NCBI GenBank assembly: GCA_002293845.1 | Contig: DBEA01000010.1 | Coordinates: 1 to 64,000, forward strand | Source of the DNA: Patescibacteria group bacterium UBA918 | GTDB lineage: Bacteria > Patescibacteriota > Minisyncoccia > Phycocordibacterales > UBA918 | DNA: 64,000 bases | Direction of reading: 5' to 3' | Shown here: piece by piece, positions 48,211 to 56,359 of the stretch | Layout: every line of letters starts with the position of its first letter | Position numbering within the stretch: the stretch's first letter is position 1 | Made by a program: the position numbers and the translations under genes | Notes under the pieces: generated by a model | The model's database searches: none | Seen by the model: only the letters and a program-made list of their open reading frames with translations | Told to the model about the DNA's origin: nothing

Positions 48211-48981
48211 ATGACTCACGTCGCTCATCCATTCATACAACGCATCGGTGTCAACCGCGATTGGCGCAGTCGTTGGTTCGCTACCGATCCGAAGCGTTTT
48301 CGTGAATATCTGCGCACCGACGCGGCGATCCGCAAGTACCTCGGCAAGAAGCTCAAAGGTATGTCGGTAGACTTCGTGGAGATCGAGCGCGACAAGAAGA
48401 CCATCCGAGTTATCATCAAGAGTTCTCGCCCCGGGTTGGTTATCGGTCGTTCCGGTGAAGGCGCGACCAAAATCAATAAGGAGATCGATCAGTTGCTTCG
48501 TACCTTGAAGCTGACCGAGAAGCCGGAGATCAAGATCGACATCGAGGAGATCCGCTCGCCGGAGCTATCTGCCGAAATTACCGGTCAGATGGTCGCTGAA
48601 GGCCTGGAAAAGCGCATGCAGTTCCGTCGCGTCCTCAAGCAGACCATTGAGAAAGTGATGGCCAATCGCGACGTGAAGGGAGTGCGCATCATGATGTCTG
48701 GTCGCTTGGGCGGCGCTGATATGTCGCGTGTCGAGGAGCTCAAGAAGGGACGTATTCCTCTTCAGACTTTGCGCGCCGACATCGACTTTGCTCGCGTGCG
48801 CGCCAACCTTCCTTACGGAGTGATCGGTATCAAGGTATGGATCTATCGTGGCGACATCTTCGAGGACCGCAAGGCCGGTCAGGCCGCGGCGCCAGCTCGT
48901 GATTCGCGTTCTACCGAGCGTGCCCCACGCGAATCTTCCGACCGACGTCCGCGCGCACCTCGTAGCGGTGCTAGAAGCTAG
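48211..48981 (+). CDS. rpsC: Ribosomal protein uS3
   Basis: 256 aa. KH domain VIIKSSRPGLVIGRSGEGATKI and the C-terminal GRLGGADMSRVEELKKGRIPLQTLRADIDFA region (overlapping pieces) are clear. A C-terminal extension of ~35 residues rich in Arg, Pro and Ser is likely disordered. Binds 16S rRNA and lines the mRNA entry. Confidence 0.98.
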   Translation: MTHVAHPFIQRIGVNRDWRSRWFATDPKRFREYLRTDAAIRKYLGKKLKGMSVDFVEIERDKKTIRVIIKSSRPGLVIGRSGEGATKINKEIDQLLRTLKLTEKPEIKIDIEEIRSPELSAEITGQMVAEGLEKRMQFRRVLKQTIEKVMANRDVKGVRIMMSGRLGGADMSRVEELKKGRIPLQTLRADIDFARVRANLPYGVIGIKVWIYRGDIFEDRKAGQAAAPARDSRSTERAPRESSDRRPRAPRSGARS

Positions 48982-49005
48982 AACCATAAACTTAGAACCT
49001 AAATT
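48982..49005 (+). repeat. G-poor leader before rplP
   Basis: ACCATAAACTTAGAACCTAAATT directly before ATG, the same style as before rpsC and the EamA gene. Confidence 0.4.
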
Positions 49006-49434
49006 ATGTTGTTTCCTAAGAAAGTAAAACACCGAAAGTGGCAAGTAGGCCGCAAGAACGAGGCCAAGTTGTCTCGTCCCGACACTCGCGGCATCACCGT
49101 GGCTTTCGGTTCGTATGGTCTAAAGGCCACTGCCCCGGCGCGCGTGAAGTCCAATCAGATCGAGGCGGCTCGCCGCGTGATCTCGCGCACGCTCGGCAAG
49201 ACCGGCCGCGTGTGGATTCGCATTTTCCCGGATCGCCCGGTCACTAAGAAGGCCGCCGAGACTCCGATGGGTAAGGGAAAGGGCGATCCCGATCACTTCG
49301 TATTCGAAGTGGCTCCTGGTCGAGTTTTATTCGAAGTGGACGGCGTCTCCGAAGACATCGCCCGCGAAGCGATGCGTAAGGCGACCGCCAAGCTACCTCT
49401 TAAGGGTCGCTTCGTAGCTCGCGACTCCGAGTAA
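49006..49434 (+). CDS. rplP: Ribosomal protein uL16
   Basis: 142 aa. MLFPKKVKHRKWQVGR at the start, then FPDRPVTKKAAETPMGKGKG, the conserved loop near the peptidyl-transferase centre. Normal length. Confidence 0.98.
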   Translation: MLFPKKVKHRKWQVGRKNEAKLSRPDTRGITVAFGSYGLKATAPARVKSNQIEAARRVISRTLGKTGRVWIRIFPDRPVTKKAAETPMGKGKGDPDHFVFEVAPGRVLFEVDGVSEDIAREAMRKATAKLPLKGRFVARDSE

Positions 49435-49454
49435 TAAAGCTAAGCATTTCCATT

Positions 49455-49655
49455 ATGACCAAGATGAATGACATCAAGAAAATGAAGGACGCCGAGCTCG
49501 CCTCGTTCGTGGCCGAGAAGCGAGAAGCGATCCGTTCTTTCCGGTTCGGCACCGGCGGTCAAAACGTGAGTGCCGCCCGTACCGCCCGAAAGGACGTCGC
49601 CCGCGCGCTTACCGAGCTTAAGTCTCGCGCTACCTCTAAGACCGTGACCGAGTAA
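49455..49655 (+). CDS. rpmC: Ribosomal protein uL29
   Basis: 66 aa two-helix protein of the tunnel exit. DIKKMKDAELASFVAEKRE and the RTARKDVARALTELKSR helix fit the family. Confidence 0.95.
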   Translation: MTKMNDIKKMKDAELASFVAEKREAIRSFRFGTGGQNVSAARTARKDVARALTELKSRATSKTVTE

Positions 49656-49666
49656 ACATATTCCAT

Positions 49667-49924
49667 ATGGCAAAAGATATTAAAACTGAAAACATCAAAG
49701 GTCGCGTGCTTCAGGGCACGGTGGTGGCATCGAAGATGCAGGACACCTGCACGGTGGCAGTCGAACGTTACGTCAAGCACCCCAAGTACAAGAAGTTCGT
49801 CCGTTTGACGAAGAAGTTCTTGGTGCACGATCAGGGTAACACCGCGGTCGTTGGCGAAAAGGTCTCCATCGTCGAGACTCGTCCGATCTCGAAGCGCAAG
49901 CGTTTCGCCCTCCTAAGTAAATAA
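49667..49924 (+). CDS. rpsQ: Ribosomal protein uS17
   Basis: 85 aa. GRVLQGTVVASKMQDTCTV, VERYVKHPKYKKFVRLTKKF and VSIVETRPISKRKRF are the OB-fold signatures of this 16S-binding protein. Confidence 0.97.
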   Translation: MAKDIKTENIKGRVLQGTVVASKMQDTCTVAVERYVKHPKYKKFVRLTKKFLVHDQGNTAVVGEKVSIVETRPISKRKRFALLSK

Positions 49925-49930
49925 AGGCTT

Positions 49931-50302
49931 ATGATTCAACCTCAAACTCTCGTAAAGATCACAGATAACTCCGGCGGTAAGATCGGCCGCGTGTTCAAGG
50001 TGCTCGGAGGTTCCAAGAAGCGCTATGCCGAGCTGGGCGAGATGGTCGTGCTTTCCGTGCAGACCGCCGAACCGCGCAAGCTCGTTAAGAAGAAGGACGT
50101 GGTTTACGGAGTGGTCGTCCGTCAGCAGAAACCTTTCCGCCGCGTCGACGGTTCGTACGTATCTTTCGATGACAACGCGGTGGTCTTGGTCGACAAGGAG
50201 AAGAAGGAACCAAAGGCCAACCGTGTGTTCGGCCCGATTCCACGCGAACTCGCCGAGGCCGGTTATCAGAAGATCGTTTCCCTCGCTCCGGAGGTCGTCT
50301 AA
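49931..50302 (+). CDS. rplN: Ribosomal protein uL14
   Basis: 123 aa. MIQPQTLVKITDNSGGKIG and the C-terminal RVFGPIPRELAEAGYQKIVSLAPEVV (in two parts) are standard. It differs slightly from the usual VCI.VLGGS (VFKVLGGSKK here). It starts 6 nt after uS17. Confidence 0.97.
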   Translation: MIQPQTLVKITDNSGGKIGRVFKVLGGSKKRYAELGEMVVLSVQTAEPRKLVKKKDVVYGVVVRQQKPFRRVDGSYVSFDDNAVVLVDKEKKEPKANRVFGPIPRELAEAGYQKIVSLAPEVV

Positions 50303-50320
50303 TCTTGTAACTATCGTCAT

Positions 50321-50620
50321 ATGAAAATCAAGAAAGGAGACAAGGTGGTGGTGCTGTCCGGTAAGGACAAAGGCAAGACCGGTAATGTGGAGAAAGTTTT
50401 TCCGAAGACCGGCATGGTATTGGTCGAAGGCGTTAATGTCGCCACCAAGCACCAGAAGAATCGCCGTGTCCGCTCTCAAGGACAGGTGATCAAGAAGTCC
50501 GTACCGGTCAATGCTTCCAACTTGGCTTTGGTCGAGGGCGATAAGGCCGTTAAGGTCGGCTATAAGATCGAAGAAGGCAAGAAGGTTCGCGTCAATCGCA
50601 AGACCGGCAAGGCGATCTAG
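50321..50620 (+). CDS. rplX: Ribosomal protein uL24
   Basis: 99 aa KOW-domain assembly initiator: MKIKKGDKVVVLSGKDKGKTG, then VEGVNVATKHQKNRR. Normal length. Confidence 0.97.
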   Translation: MKIKKGDKVVVLSGKDKGKTGNVEKVFPKTGMVLVEGVNVATKHQKNRRVRSQGQVIKKSVPVNASNLALVEGDKAVKVGYKIEEGKKVRVNRKTGKAI

Positions 50621-50647
50621 GTGTCTCGATAAAATAATTTTATAAAC

Positions 50648-51196
50648 ATGAAAACTCTAAAAGAAAAACTCAGCGGTGCCTTCGAGGCCTTGAAGTCGGA
50701 TTTGGGCTATACCAATGTCATGCAGGCTCCTCGCTTGGAGAAGGTCGTCGTCTCGGTCGGCGTCGGCAAGATCGACGATAAGGCGAAGAAGGAAGCGATC
50801 TTCGAACGCTTGTCCCGTATCACCGGCCAGAAACCTTCCCCTCGACCGGCCAAGCAGTCGATCGCGTCCTTCAAGCTTCGTCAGGGCGACATCATCGGCT
50901 ATCAGGTGACGCTTCGAGGCGAGCGCATGCATCACTTCCTCGACAAGCTGATCCACATCGCTCTCCCGCAGACTCGCGACTTCCGCGGACTCAAGACCAC
51001 CGCCATCGATGAAATGGGTAACATCTCGCTGGGCATCAAGGAACATACCATTTTCCCGGAGACCGCCGACGAGGACATTCGCGACGTTTTCTCCCTCGCT
51101 ATCACTTTGGTCACTACCGCCAAGAACAAGAAAGAGGCTGAGGCTTTTCTCCGCCACATCGGACTTCCATTGCAGAAGGAGGAGGCTACTGTCTAA
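50648..51196 (+). CDS. rplE: Ribosomal protein uL5
   Basis: 182 aa, 5S-rRNA-binding. NVMQAPRLEKVVVSVGVGK, RPAKQSIASFKLRQGDIIG and RDFRGLKTTAIDEMGNISLG are clear. It is the last gene before a strong terminator that splits the operon. Confidence 0.98.
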   Translation: MKTLKEKLSGAFEALKSDLGYTNVMQAPRLEKVVVSVGVGKIDDKAKKEAIFERLSRITGQKPSPRPAKQSIASFKLRQGDIIGYQVTLRGERMHHFLDKLIHIALPQTRDFRGLKTTAIDEMGNISLGIKEHTIFPETADEDIRDVFSLAITLVTTAKNKKEAEAFLRHIGLPLQKEEATV

Positions 51197-51204
51197 ATTT
51201 TTTA

Positions 51205-51254
51205 CAGCAAAAGTAAAGCCGCCGGCCTATGGCCGGCGGCTTTACTTTTTGCTG
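51205..51254 (+). terminator. Strong terminator after rplE
   Basis: Perfect AAAGTAAAGCCGCCGGCC stem (more than 17 bp, further extended by CAGC/GCTG) with loop TAT. It separates uL5 from uS14, which are normally co-transcribed. Confidence 0.92.
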
Positions 51255-51376
51255 AAATCTGGTAATGTTGGCCTCGTTGTGGAGTGCTGTTAGATGCCTA
51301 AAAAGGCGGCGTTCCATAGGCCCGAAAGGGCTGTTTATAAGCAAAGCAGGTCGGCACATCTAGCCGATACCACTTT

Positions 51377-51471
51377 GAACCAGTTTACAGTTACAAGTTT
51401 TTAGTTTTCAGTGTCGTCGTTGGCGACCGTTTACTAAAAACTAAAAACTGACAACTAATAACCTAAACTGA
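51377..51471 (+). repeat. AT-rich hairpin leader before rpsZ
   Basis: AGTTTTTAGTTTTCAGT (51396-51412) pairs with ACTAAAAACTAAAAACT (51433-51449), 16 of 17 positions, around a 20-nt loop. A G-poor stretch then runs to ATG. The 120 nt before it (51255-51376) hold small GC hairpins and a possible TTGGCC-17-TAGATG promoter. Confidence 0.65.
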
Positions 51472-51657
51472 ATGGCTCGAACATCGATCAAGGTTCGTGC
51501 TACTCGGACTCCGAAATATAAGAGTCGAGTGGTGCGTCGTTGCGTCCAGTGTGGCCGCAAACACGGATACATGCGAGATTTCGATCTCTGCCGTATCTGT
51601 TTCCGCGAACATGCCCATGAGGGTTTGATACCGGGCGTTAAGAAGAGCAGCTGGTAA
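51472..51657 (+). CDS. rpsZ: Ribosomal protein uS14, zinc-binding type
   Basis: 61 aa. Two CxxC pairs ([10 protein letters not shown] and [10 protein letters not shown]) mark the short zinc-containing form. [10 protein letters not shown] at the start is typical. Confidence 0.98.
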   Translation: MARTSIKVRATRTPKYKSRVVRRCVQCGRKHGYMRDFDLCRICFREHAHEGLIPGVKKSSW

Positions 51658-51660
51658 TAG

Positions 51661-51776
51661 AAATCCCAAAATTGGCGCATATGCACGGGTTTCAGAAATT
51701 TCTCTCAGTCGCCGTAGGTTAGTCTACGTCTTCCTCGCGAAATTCCTTCCAACCCGCACATCTGCATTCAATTTTG
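51661..51776 (+). repeat. Dispersed long-hairpin element E3
   Basis: 116 nt, 107 of 116 positions identical (hand count) to E4. Nested pairs: CAAAATTG/CAATTTTG, ATGC/GCAT, CGGGTT/AACCCG, AATTTC/GAAATT, apex CGTAG/CTACG. Confidence 0.85.
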
Positions 51777-51797
51777 AAATTCCTAATCAATTAATGT

Positions 51798-52184
51798 ATG
51801 GATACAATTGGAGATTTCATCATCCGGCTTAAGAACGCCGGGGCAGTGGGACACGAAGAAGTGTCGTTGCCGCACTCGAAGATCAAAGAAGCGATCGCCG
51901 AAAAGCTCGTCGCCGCCGGCTACCTGGCCTCAGCCCGAGTAGAAGGCAAGGACGTCAAAAAGACGTTAGTGGTGTCCTTGCGTTACGACGCCGGCCGACA
52001 CGCTATCGCCGACGTACAGCGCGTTTCAAAGCCCGGTCGAAGGCTTTATGCAAAGGTAGAGGAGATTTATCCGGTAAAGTTCGGCAAGGGTCACCTGATC
52101 CTCTCGACTCCTAAAGGTATTTTGACCGACAAGGAGGCGAAGGCGGAAAAGGTGGGCGGCGAACAGTTGTTTAAGATCTGGTAG
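51798..52184 (+). CDS. rpsH: Ribosomal protein uS8
   Basis: 128 aa. DTIGDFIIRLKNAGAVGHEEV replaces the common M.DPIADMLTRIRNA start, and the C-terminal half keeps SKPGRRLYAKVEE. The very end (STPKGILTDKEAKAEKVGGEQLFKIW) is close to the family form. Central 16S-binding assembly protein. Confidence 0.97.
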   Translation: MDTIGDFIIRLKNAGAVGHEEVSLPHSKIKEAIAEKLVAAGYLASARVEGKDVKKTLVVSLRYDAGRHAIADVQRVSKPGRRLYAKVEEIYPVKFGKGHLILSTPKGILTDKEAKAEKVGGEQLFKIW

Positions 52185-52188
52185 GCTT

Positions 52189-52722
52189 ATGTCACGACTT
52201 GGAAAACAACCGATCACTTTGCCCGCGGGCGTCGAGGCGACCTTTGTCGATGGAGTTTTGACCATCAAGAAGGGTAACAACGTCCTCACTCGCGAGATGA
52301 AGGATGATGTGGAGGTTAAGGTGGATGGCACTACCATTACCTTGGCACCGCAGGCTGGTAGCGAACTCGCCGCCGCTTTGTGGGGCACTTACGCCGCTCA
52401 CGTTCGTAACATGATCGCGGGGGTGACCGAGGGCTTTAAGAAGATTCTCGAGATCGAGGGCGTCGGCTATCGCGCCGAACTGAAAGGCAACAAGCTCGTC
52501 TTGTTGATGGGTTACTCGCATCCGGTGGAGATGGAAGTGCCGACCGGCATCACCGTCGTCGTCGAGAAGGGAGTCGTCACTATTAGCGGCATCGACAAAG
52601 AGGCGGTCGGACAGTTCGCCGCCAACGTGCGCAAGGTGAAGGAACCGGAGCCTTACAAGGGCAAAGGTATTCGATATCAGGGCGAGTATATTATCAGAAA
52701 GCAGGGCAAGAAAGCCGTTTAA
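52189..52722 (+). CDS. rplF: Ribosomal protein uL6
   Basis: 177 aa, two similar alpha/beta domains: MSRLGKQPITLPAGVEA, GVTEGFKKILEIEGVGYRA and EPEPYKGKGIRYQGEYI. It starts 4 nt after uS8. Confidence 0.98.
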   Translation: MSRLGKQPITLPAGVEATFVDGVLTIKKGNNVLTREMKDDVEVKVDGTTITLAPQAGSELAAALWGTYAAHVRNMIAGVTEGFKKILEIEGVGYRAELKGNKLVLLMGYSHPVEMEVPTGITVVVEKGVVTISGIDKEAVGQFAANVRKVKEPEPYKGKGIRYQGEYIIRKQGKKAV

Positions 52723-52838
52723 AAATCCAAAAGTTGACGCATATGCACGGGTTTCAAAAATTTCTCTCGGTCGCCGTAGGTCAATCTACGTCTTCCTCGC
52801 GAAATTTCTTCCAACCCGTACATCTGCATTCAATTTTG
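52723..52838 (+). repeat. Dispersed long-hairpin element E4
   Basis: 116 nt, nine differences from E3, with the same nested stems and apex CGTAG/CTACG. Lies between rplF and rplR. Confidence 0.85.
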
Positions 52839-52868
52839 TCTTTTTAAATCACTGTCTTAAACAAAGTT

Positions 52869-53225
52869 ATGGCAACTACAAAAACCCAACTCAAAAAGGC
52901 TCGCCGCACTTCGCGACACGATCGCATCCGCGCGCGCGTGATCGGGACGGCCGAAAAACCTCGCTTGGCGGTGTTCAAGAGCAATGTCGCTCTTTATGCT
53001 CAGCTCATAGATGATGCCTCCGGAAACACTCTGGCAGCAGCGGACACTCGTAAACAAAAAGGGGCTAACCTGATCGAACGAGCGACGGCGTTAGGTGCGG
53101 AAATGGCCAAAGAAGCCAAAAGTAAAGGAATCGAGGCGATCGTGTTCGATCGCGGAGGTTTCCGTTATCAGGGCGCCGTAGCCGCTTTGGCCGATGGCGC
53201 CCGCGAAGGAGGGCTCAAATTTTAA
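52869..53225 (+). CDS. rplR: Ribosomal protein uL18
   Basis: 118 aa 5S-rRNA-binding protein. RVIGTAEKPRLAVFKSN, VFDRGGFRYQGAVAALADGAREGGL are standard. Confidence 0.98.
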   Translation: MATTKTQLKKARRTSRHDRIRARVIGTAEKPRLAVFKSNVALYAQLIDDASGNTLAAADTRKQKGANLIERATALGAEMAKEAKSKGIEAIVFDRGGFRYQGAVAALADGAREGGLKF

Positions 53226-53275
53226 CTCCGGTTAAAGTTCGTAACACTACTTACTAATTTCTATTCACTAAAAAC

Positions 53276-53905
53276 ATGCAGGAAGCTAAAACAGTCGAAG
53301 AGACAAATGAGACGGTAGCTACCGTCGCCGATGCACCTGCTGGCGAAACTCCGACGAGCGACGCTGGCACTAAAGGTAACGAACGCGGGTTCGGTAATCG
53401 TCGAGGAGGAGATAGGAACGATCGTCGCAACCCGCGTCGTCCTCGTCGTGGAGGCGGGCGTGAGGCGCGCGTGCGTCCGGAGTTCGACCAGAAGATAATT
53501 TCTATTCGTCGCGTGACCCGCGTGATGGCCGGCGGACGTCGTTTCTCGTTCTCGGTCGCTATGGTCATCGGTGACAAAAAAGGTCGCGTCGGTGTCGGCA
53601 TCGGTAAGGCCGGCGACACCCAGCTCGCCATCGAGAAGGCGGTACGCGATGCCAAGAAGCACATGATCACCGTACCGATGGACGAGCATAGCCGTATCGC
53701 TCACGATGTGGAGAAGAAGCTATCCGCCAGCCGCGTGATGATCATGCCGGCTCCCGGGCGCGGTCTCGTAGCTGGTAGTTCCGCTCGAACGGTACTCGAA
53801 ATGGCCGGCGTCAAGGACGTCACCGCCAAGCTCTTGTCGCGCAGTAAGAACAAACTTAACAATGCTCGCGCTACCATTGAGGCGCTGAAATTACTAAAAG
53901 CTTAA
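53276..53905 (+). CDS. rpsE: Ribosomal protein uS5 with disordered N-terminal extension
   Basis: 209 aa (family about 165). The core shows VMAGGRRFSFSVAMVIGDKKG, GVGIGKAGDTQLAI and PAPGRGLVAGSSARTVLEMAG. The first ~55 residues are first acidic/Thr-rich and then Arg/Gly-rich (NRRGGDRNDRRNPRRPRRGG). It is followed directly by uL15; uL30 (rpmD) is absent, as in CPR generally. Confidence 0.98.
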   Translation: MQEAKTVEETNETVATVADAPAGETPTSDAGTKGNERGFGNRRGGDRNDRRNPRRPRRGGGREARVRPEFDQKIISIRRVTRVMAGGRRFSFSVAMVIGDKKGRVGVGIGKAGDTQLAIEKAVRDAKKHMITVPMDEHSRIAHDVEKKLSASRVMIMPAPGRGLVAGSSARTVLEMAGVKDVTAKLLSRSKNKLNNARATIEALKLLKA

Positions 53906-53915
53906 ATAGACCACC

Positions 53916-54359
53916 ATGCAGTTAAATCAACTAAAATCAGCTTCGGCTAAAAAGACCGCCCGTCGCATCGGTCGTGGTGGTAAGCGCGGTAAGATGTCCG
54001 GTCGCGGACATAAGGGCCAGACCGCTCGTGCCGGTAATTCCACTCGTCCCGAGATGCGCGAGCAGATCAAGAAGATCCCTAAATTGCGCGGACATGGCGT
54101 CAATCGCGCCGAGGCCGTCAATGCCGAGCGCGTGCGCCCGATCGTGGTCAACCTTTCGGCCTTGGCCGTATTGGAAGCCGGTGCGGTCGATCCTAAGATT
54201 CTAGTGGCCGCCGGTATAGTCTCCTCTAAAGGCAAAAAGACCCCGCTAGTGAAGATCTTGGGCACTGGCGAAGTTACTAAGAAATTCACGATCACCGGCT
54301 GTCTAGTGTCGGCTTCGGCTAAAGAGAAGATAGAGAAGGCCGGCGGTGAAGTGAAGTAG
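53916..54359 (+). CDS. rplO: Ribosomal protein uL15
   Basis: 147 aa. RIGRGGKRGKMSGRGHKGQTARAG (two stretches) and the C-terminal SASAKEKIEKAGGEV are standard. Confidence 0.97.
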   Translation: MQLNQLKSASAKKTARRIGRGGKRGKMSGRGHKGQTARAGNSTRPEMREQIKKIPKLRGHGVNRAEAVNAERVRPIVVNLSALAVLEAGAVDPKILVAAGIVSSKGKKTPLVKILGTGEVTKKFTITGCLVSASAKEKIEKAGGEVK

Positions 54360-54433
54360 GTTACAGGGTGTAGGGTTTAGGGTATAGTAGTACCGTTTAG
54401 ACCCTGAACCCTAATCCCTGAATCCTAATCATT
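54360..54433 (+). repeat. Hairpin leader before secY
   Basis: AGGGTTTAGGGT (54372-54383) pairs with ACCCTGAACCCT (54401-54412), 11 of 12 positions, around a 17-nt loop. The G-poor CCCTGAATCCTAATCATT follows, just before ATG. Confidence 0.6.
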
Positions 54434-55705
54434 ATGTCAACATTCCTACACAAACTGAAAGTGGCTTTTACGGACGAAGCGATCCGTAGGCGATTGTTGT
54501 TCGTTCTGGGCGCTCTGTTCGTCTTTAGGGCCTTGTCGACGATTCCGATTCCGGGAGTCGACCATCTCGTATTGGAGCAGTTTTTCGCCAATAACCAATT
54601 TCTCGGTCTCTTGAACATTTTTTCCGGCGGCGGCCTAGCGAACCTGTCGATCATCATGCTCGGCGTCGGTCCGTTCATCACCGCTTCCATCATCATGCAG
54701 TTGTTGACAGTGATGTCTCCCAAGATGAAGAGCCTATATACCGAAGAGGGAGACGCAGGTCGCGCTCGGTTCACCCAATACTCCCGTATGTTGACCGTAC
54801 CGCTCTCCGTCCTCCAAGGCTACGGCTTTTTGACCCTGTTACAGAGCCAAGGCGTCATTTCCGGCCTGAGTTTGTTCGCTTTCGCCACAAACGTGGTCTT
54901 AATCGCGGCCGGCTCCATACTCCTCATGTGGATCGGAGAGTTGGTGACGGAATATGGCATCGGAAACGGCGTTTCGATCATTATCTTCGCCGGTATCGTC
55001 GCCGGTCTCCCGGCGACCGTAAGCCAGTTGGCTTTTGCCTATAGTCCGTCGCAATTGCCGCTTTACATCGGTTTCGGCCTCTTGGCTCTGGCAGTCATCT
55101 ATGCTGTCGTGATTATGACCGAGGCGGAACGTCCTGTCCCTATTACGTACGCTAAGCAGAGTCGCGGCGGTATGACCTACGGCGGCACTTCTTCTTACAT
55201 CCCACTGCGCCTCAATCAGGCCGGCGTCATCCCGATCATCTTCGCCATGTCGATCCTATTGTTCCCGCAGATGTTGATCAACGTGCTCGCCACTTTCGAC
55301 ATAGGCGGTCTCGATCGAGTTTCCGGAGCGATCACCTCGTTTTTGAACAATCAGCCGGTATACGCCGCCGTCTATTTCGTCTTGGTGATACTGTTCGCTT
55401 TCTTCTACACCGCGGTCACCTTCGACCCGGACTCCATGGCCAAGAACTTGCAACGTAACGGCGCATTCGTTCCCGGTCTTCGCCCCGGTGCCGCTACGGC
55501 CGAGTATTTTGGCGGCCTCATCACCCGGTTGACTTTAGTAGGCGCGGTCTTTCTGGGCCTCGTGGCCGTACTGCCTCTTGGTATGCAGATGGCGACCGGT
55601 ATCGCGGCTCTGGCCATTGGCGGTACCGCGCTCCTCATCGTAGTGAACGTGGTTTTGGACCTCTTGCGAAGGGTTGATGCCCAGGTGGCAATGAGGGAAT
55701 ATTAG
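54434..55705 (+). CDS. secY: Preprotein translocase subunit SecY
   Basis: 423 aa with ten membrane helices. RALSTIPIPGVD at the end of helix 1, the plug region NIFSGGGLANLSIIMLGVGPFITASII (in parts), and MTEAERPVPITYAKQ are clear. Core of the Sec channel, with secG at 44152. Confidence 0.98.
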   Translation: MSTFLHKLKVAFTDEAIRRRLLFVLGALFVFRALSTIPIPGVDHLVLEQFFANNQFLGLLNIFSGGGLANLSIIMLGVGPFITASIIMQLLTVMSPKMKSLYTEEGDAGRARFTQYSRMLTVPLSVLQGYGFLTLLQSQGVISGLSLFAFATNVVLIAAGSILLMWIGELVTEYGIGNGVSIIIFAGIVAGLPATVSQLAFAYSPSQLPLYIGFGLLALAVIYAVVIMTEAERPVPITYAKQSRGGMTYGGTSSYIPLRLNQAGVIPIIFAMSILLFPQMLINVLATFDIGGLDRVSGAITSFLNNQPVYAAVYFVLVILFAFFYTAVTFDPDSMAKNLQRNGAFVPGLRPGAATAEYFGGLITRLTLVGAVFLGLVAVLPLGMQMATGIAALAIGGTALLIVVNVVLDLLRRVDAQVAMREY

Positions 55706-55721
55706 AACTTCCAGACTCAGG

Positions 55722-55758
55722 AAAAAACAGGGCGGCCCGCAGGGCCGCCCTGTTTTTT
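55722..55758. terminator. Terminator after secY
   Basis: AAAAAACAGGGCGGCCC / GGGCCGCCCTGTTTTTT, loop GCA. Confidence 0.93.
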
Positions 55759-55773
55759 CCTCTAAAAATCTGT

Positions 55774-55779
55774 TAATCT
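55774..55779 (+). promoter_or_regulatory. -10 box, leaderless (TAATCT)
   Basis: TAATCT, 6 nt, GTG at 55786. Confidence 0.55.
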
Positions 55780-55785
55780 GTGGAT

Positions 55786-56358
55786 GTGAAAAACGCTGAC
55801 ACGCGGTATCAAAGCATCATCTTCATGGGAAAGACCGGGTGCGGAAAAGGTACTCAAGCACACCGCTTGGCGGCAGACTTCGGCTACGATCTTTTCTCTA
55901 CCGGCGACCGCGTGCGCGCGTTAAGCAACGAGGACACTTCCCTCGGTCGCCATATCAGGGATATCCACATGAGCGGCTGGGTGCCTGAATGGCTGGCTAG
56001 TTATCTTTTTGCCAAGGCAATTTTAGAGGAGGACATCGATCATGGTTTGGTCTTCGAGAGCGTGGCCAGGAAGCCGGAAGAGGCTAAGAAACTCCATGAG
56101 ATGCATCACATGCTCAATCGTTCCTACGTGGTTCTGCACTTGGATGCCGCGGACGAGGTGGTGATCGATCGAATGCGCAAACGCCAGCGCGACGCTTCCG
56201 ATTCTGAAGAGAACATCAAGAAACGGTTACAGGCTTTTTATGACGAAACCGTCCGTTCACTCGAGTTTTTCCGAGAGCAGGGCAAGGTCGTCGATATCGA
56301 TGCCACCAGATCACCGGACGAAGTGTATCAAGAAGTGTTAAAAGCTATCGCCAAGTAA
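55786..56358 (+). CDS. adk: Adenylate-kinase-family nucleotide kinase 1
   Basis: 190 aa. P-loop IFMGKTGCGKGTQAHRLA (about residues 12-29) and the AMP-side STGDRVRAL motif are followed by a lid region with DRMRKRQRDASDSEENIKKRL, a short lid without zinc cysteines. The NMP-bind and catalytic arginines appear present. Adenylate kinase is expected just after secY, so this is the likelier true adk. An alternative GTG lies 6 nt upstream; the -10 spacing favours 55786. Confidence 0.85.
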   Translation: MKNADTRYQSIIFMGKTGCGKGTQAHRLAADFGYDLFSTGDRVRALSNEDTSLGRHIRDIHMSGWVPEWLASYLFAKAILEEDIDHGLVFESVARKPEEAKKLHEMHHMLNRSYVVLHLDAADEVVIDRMRKRQRDASDSEENIKKRLQAFYDETVRSLEFFREQGKVVDIDATRSPDEVYQEVLKAIAK

Positions 56359-56359
56359 C

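Noticed and set aside
49913..50479. 188-codon antisense frame over uL14/uL24
   Set aside because: Same reason: shadow of two ribosomal genes.
54360..54433. Telomere-like TTTAGGG/CCCTAA words
   Set aside because: Only two or three degenerate units forming the arms of one leader hairpin before secY.
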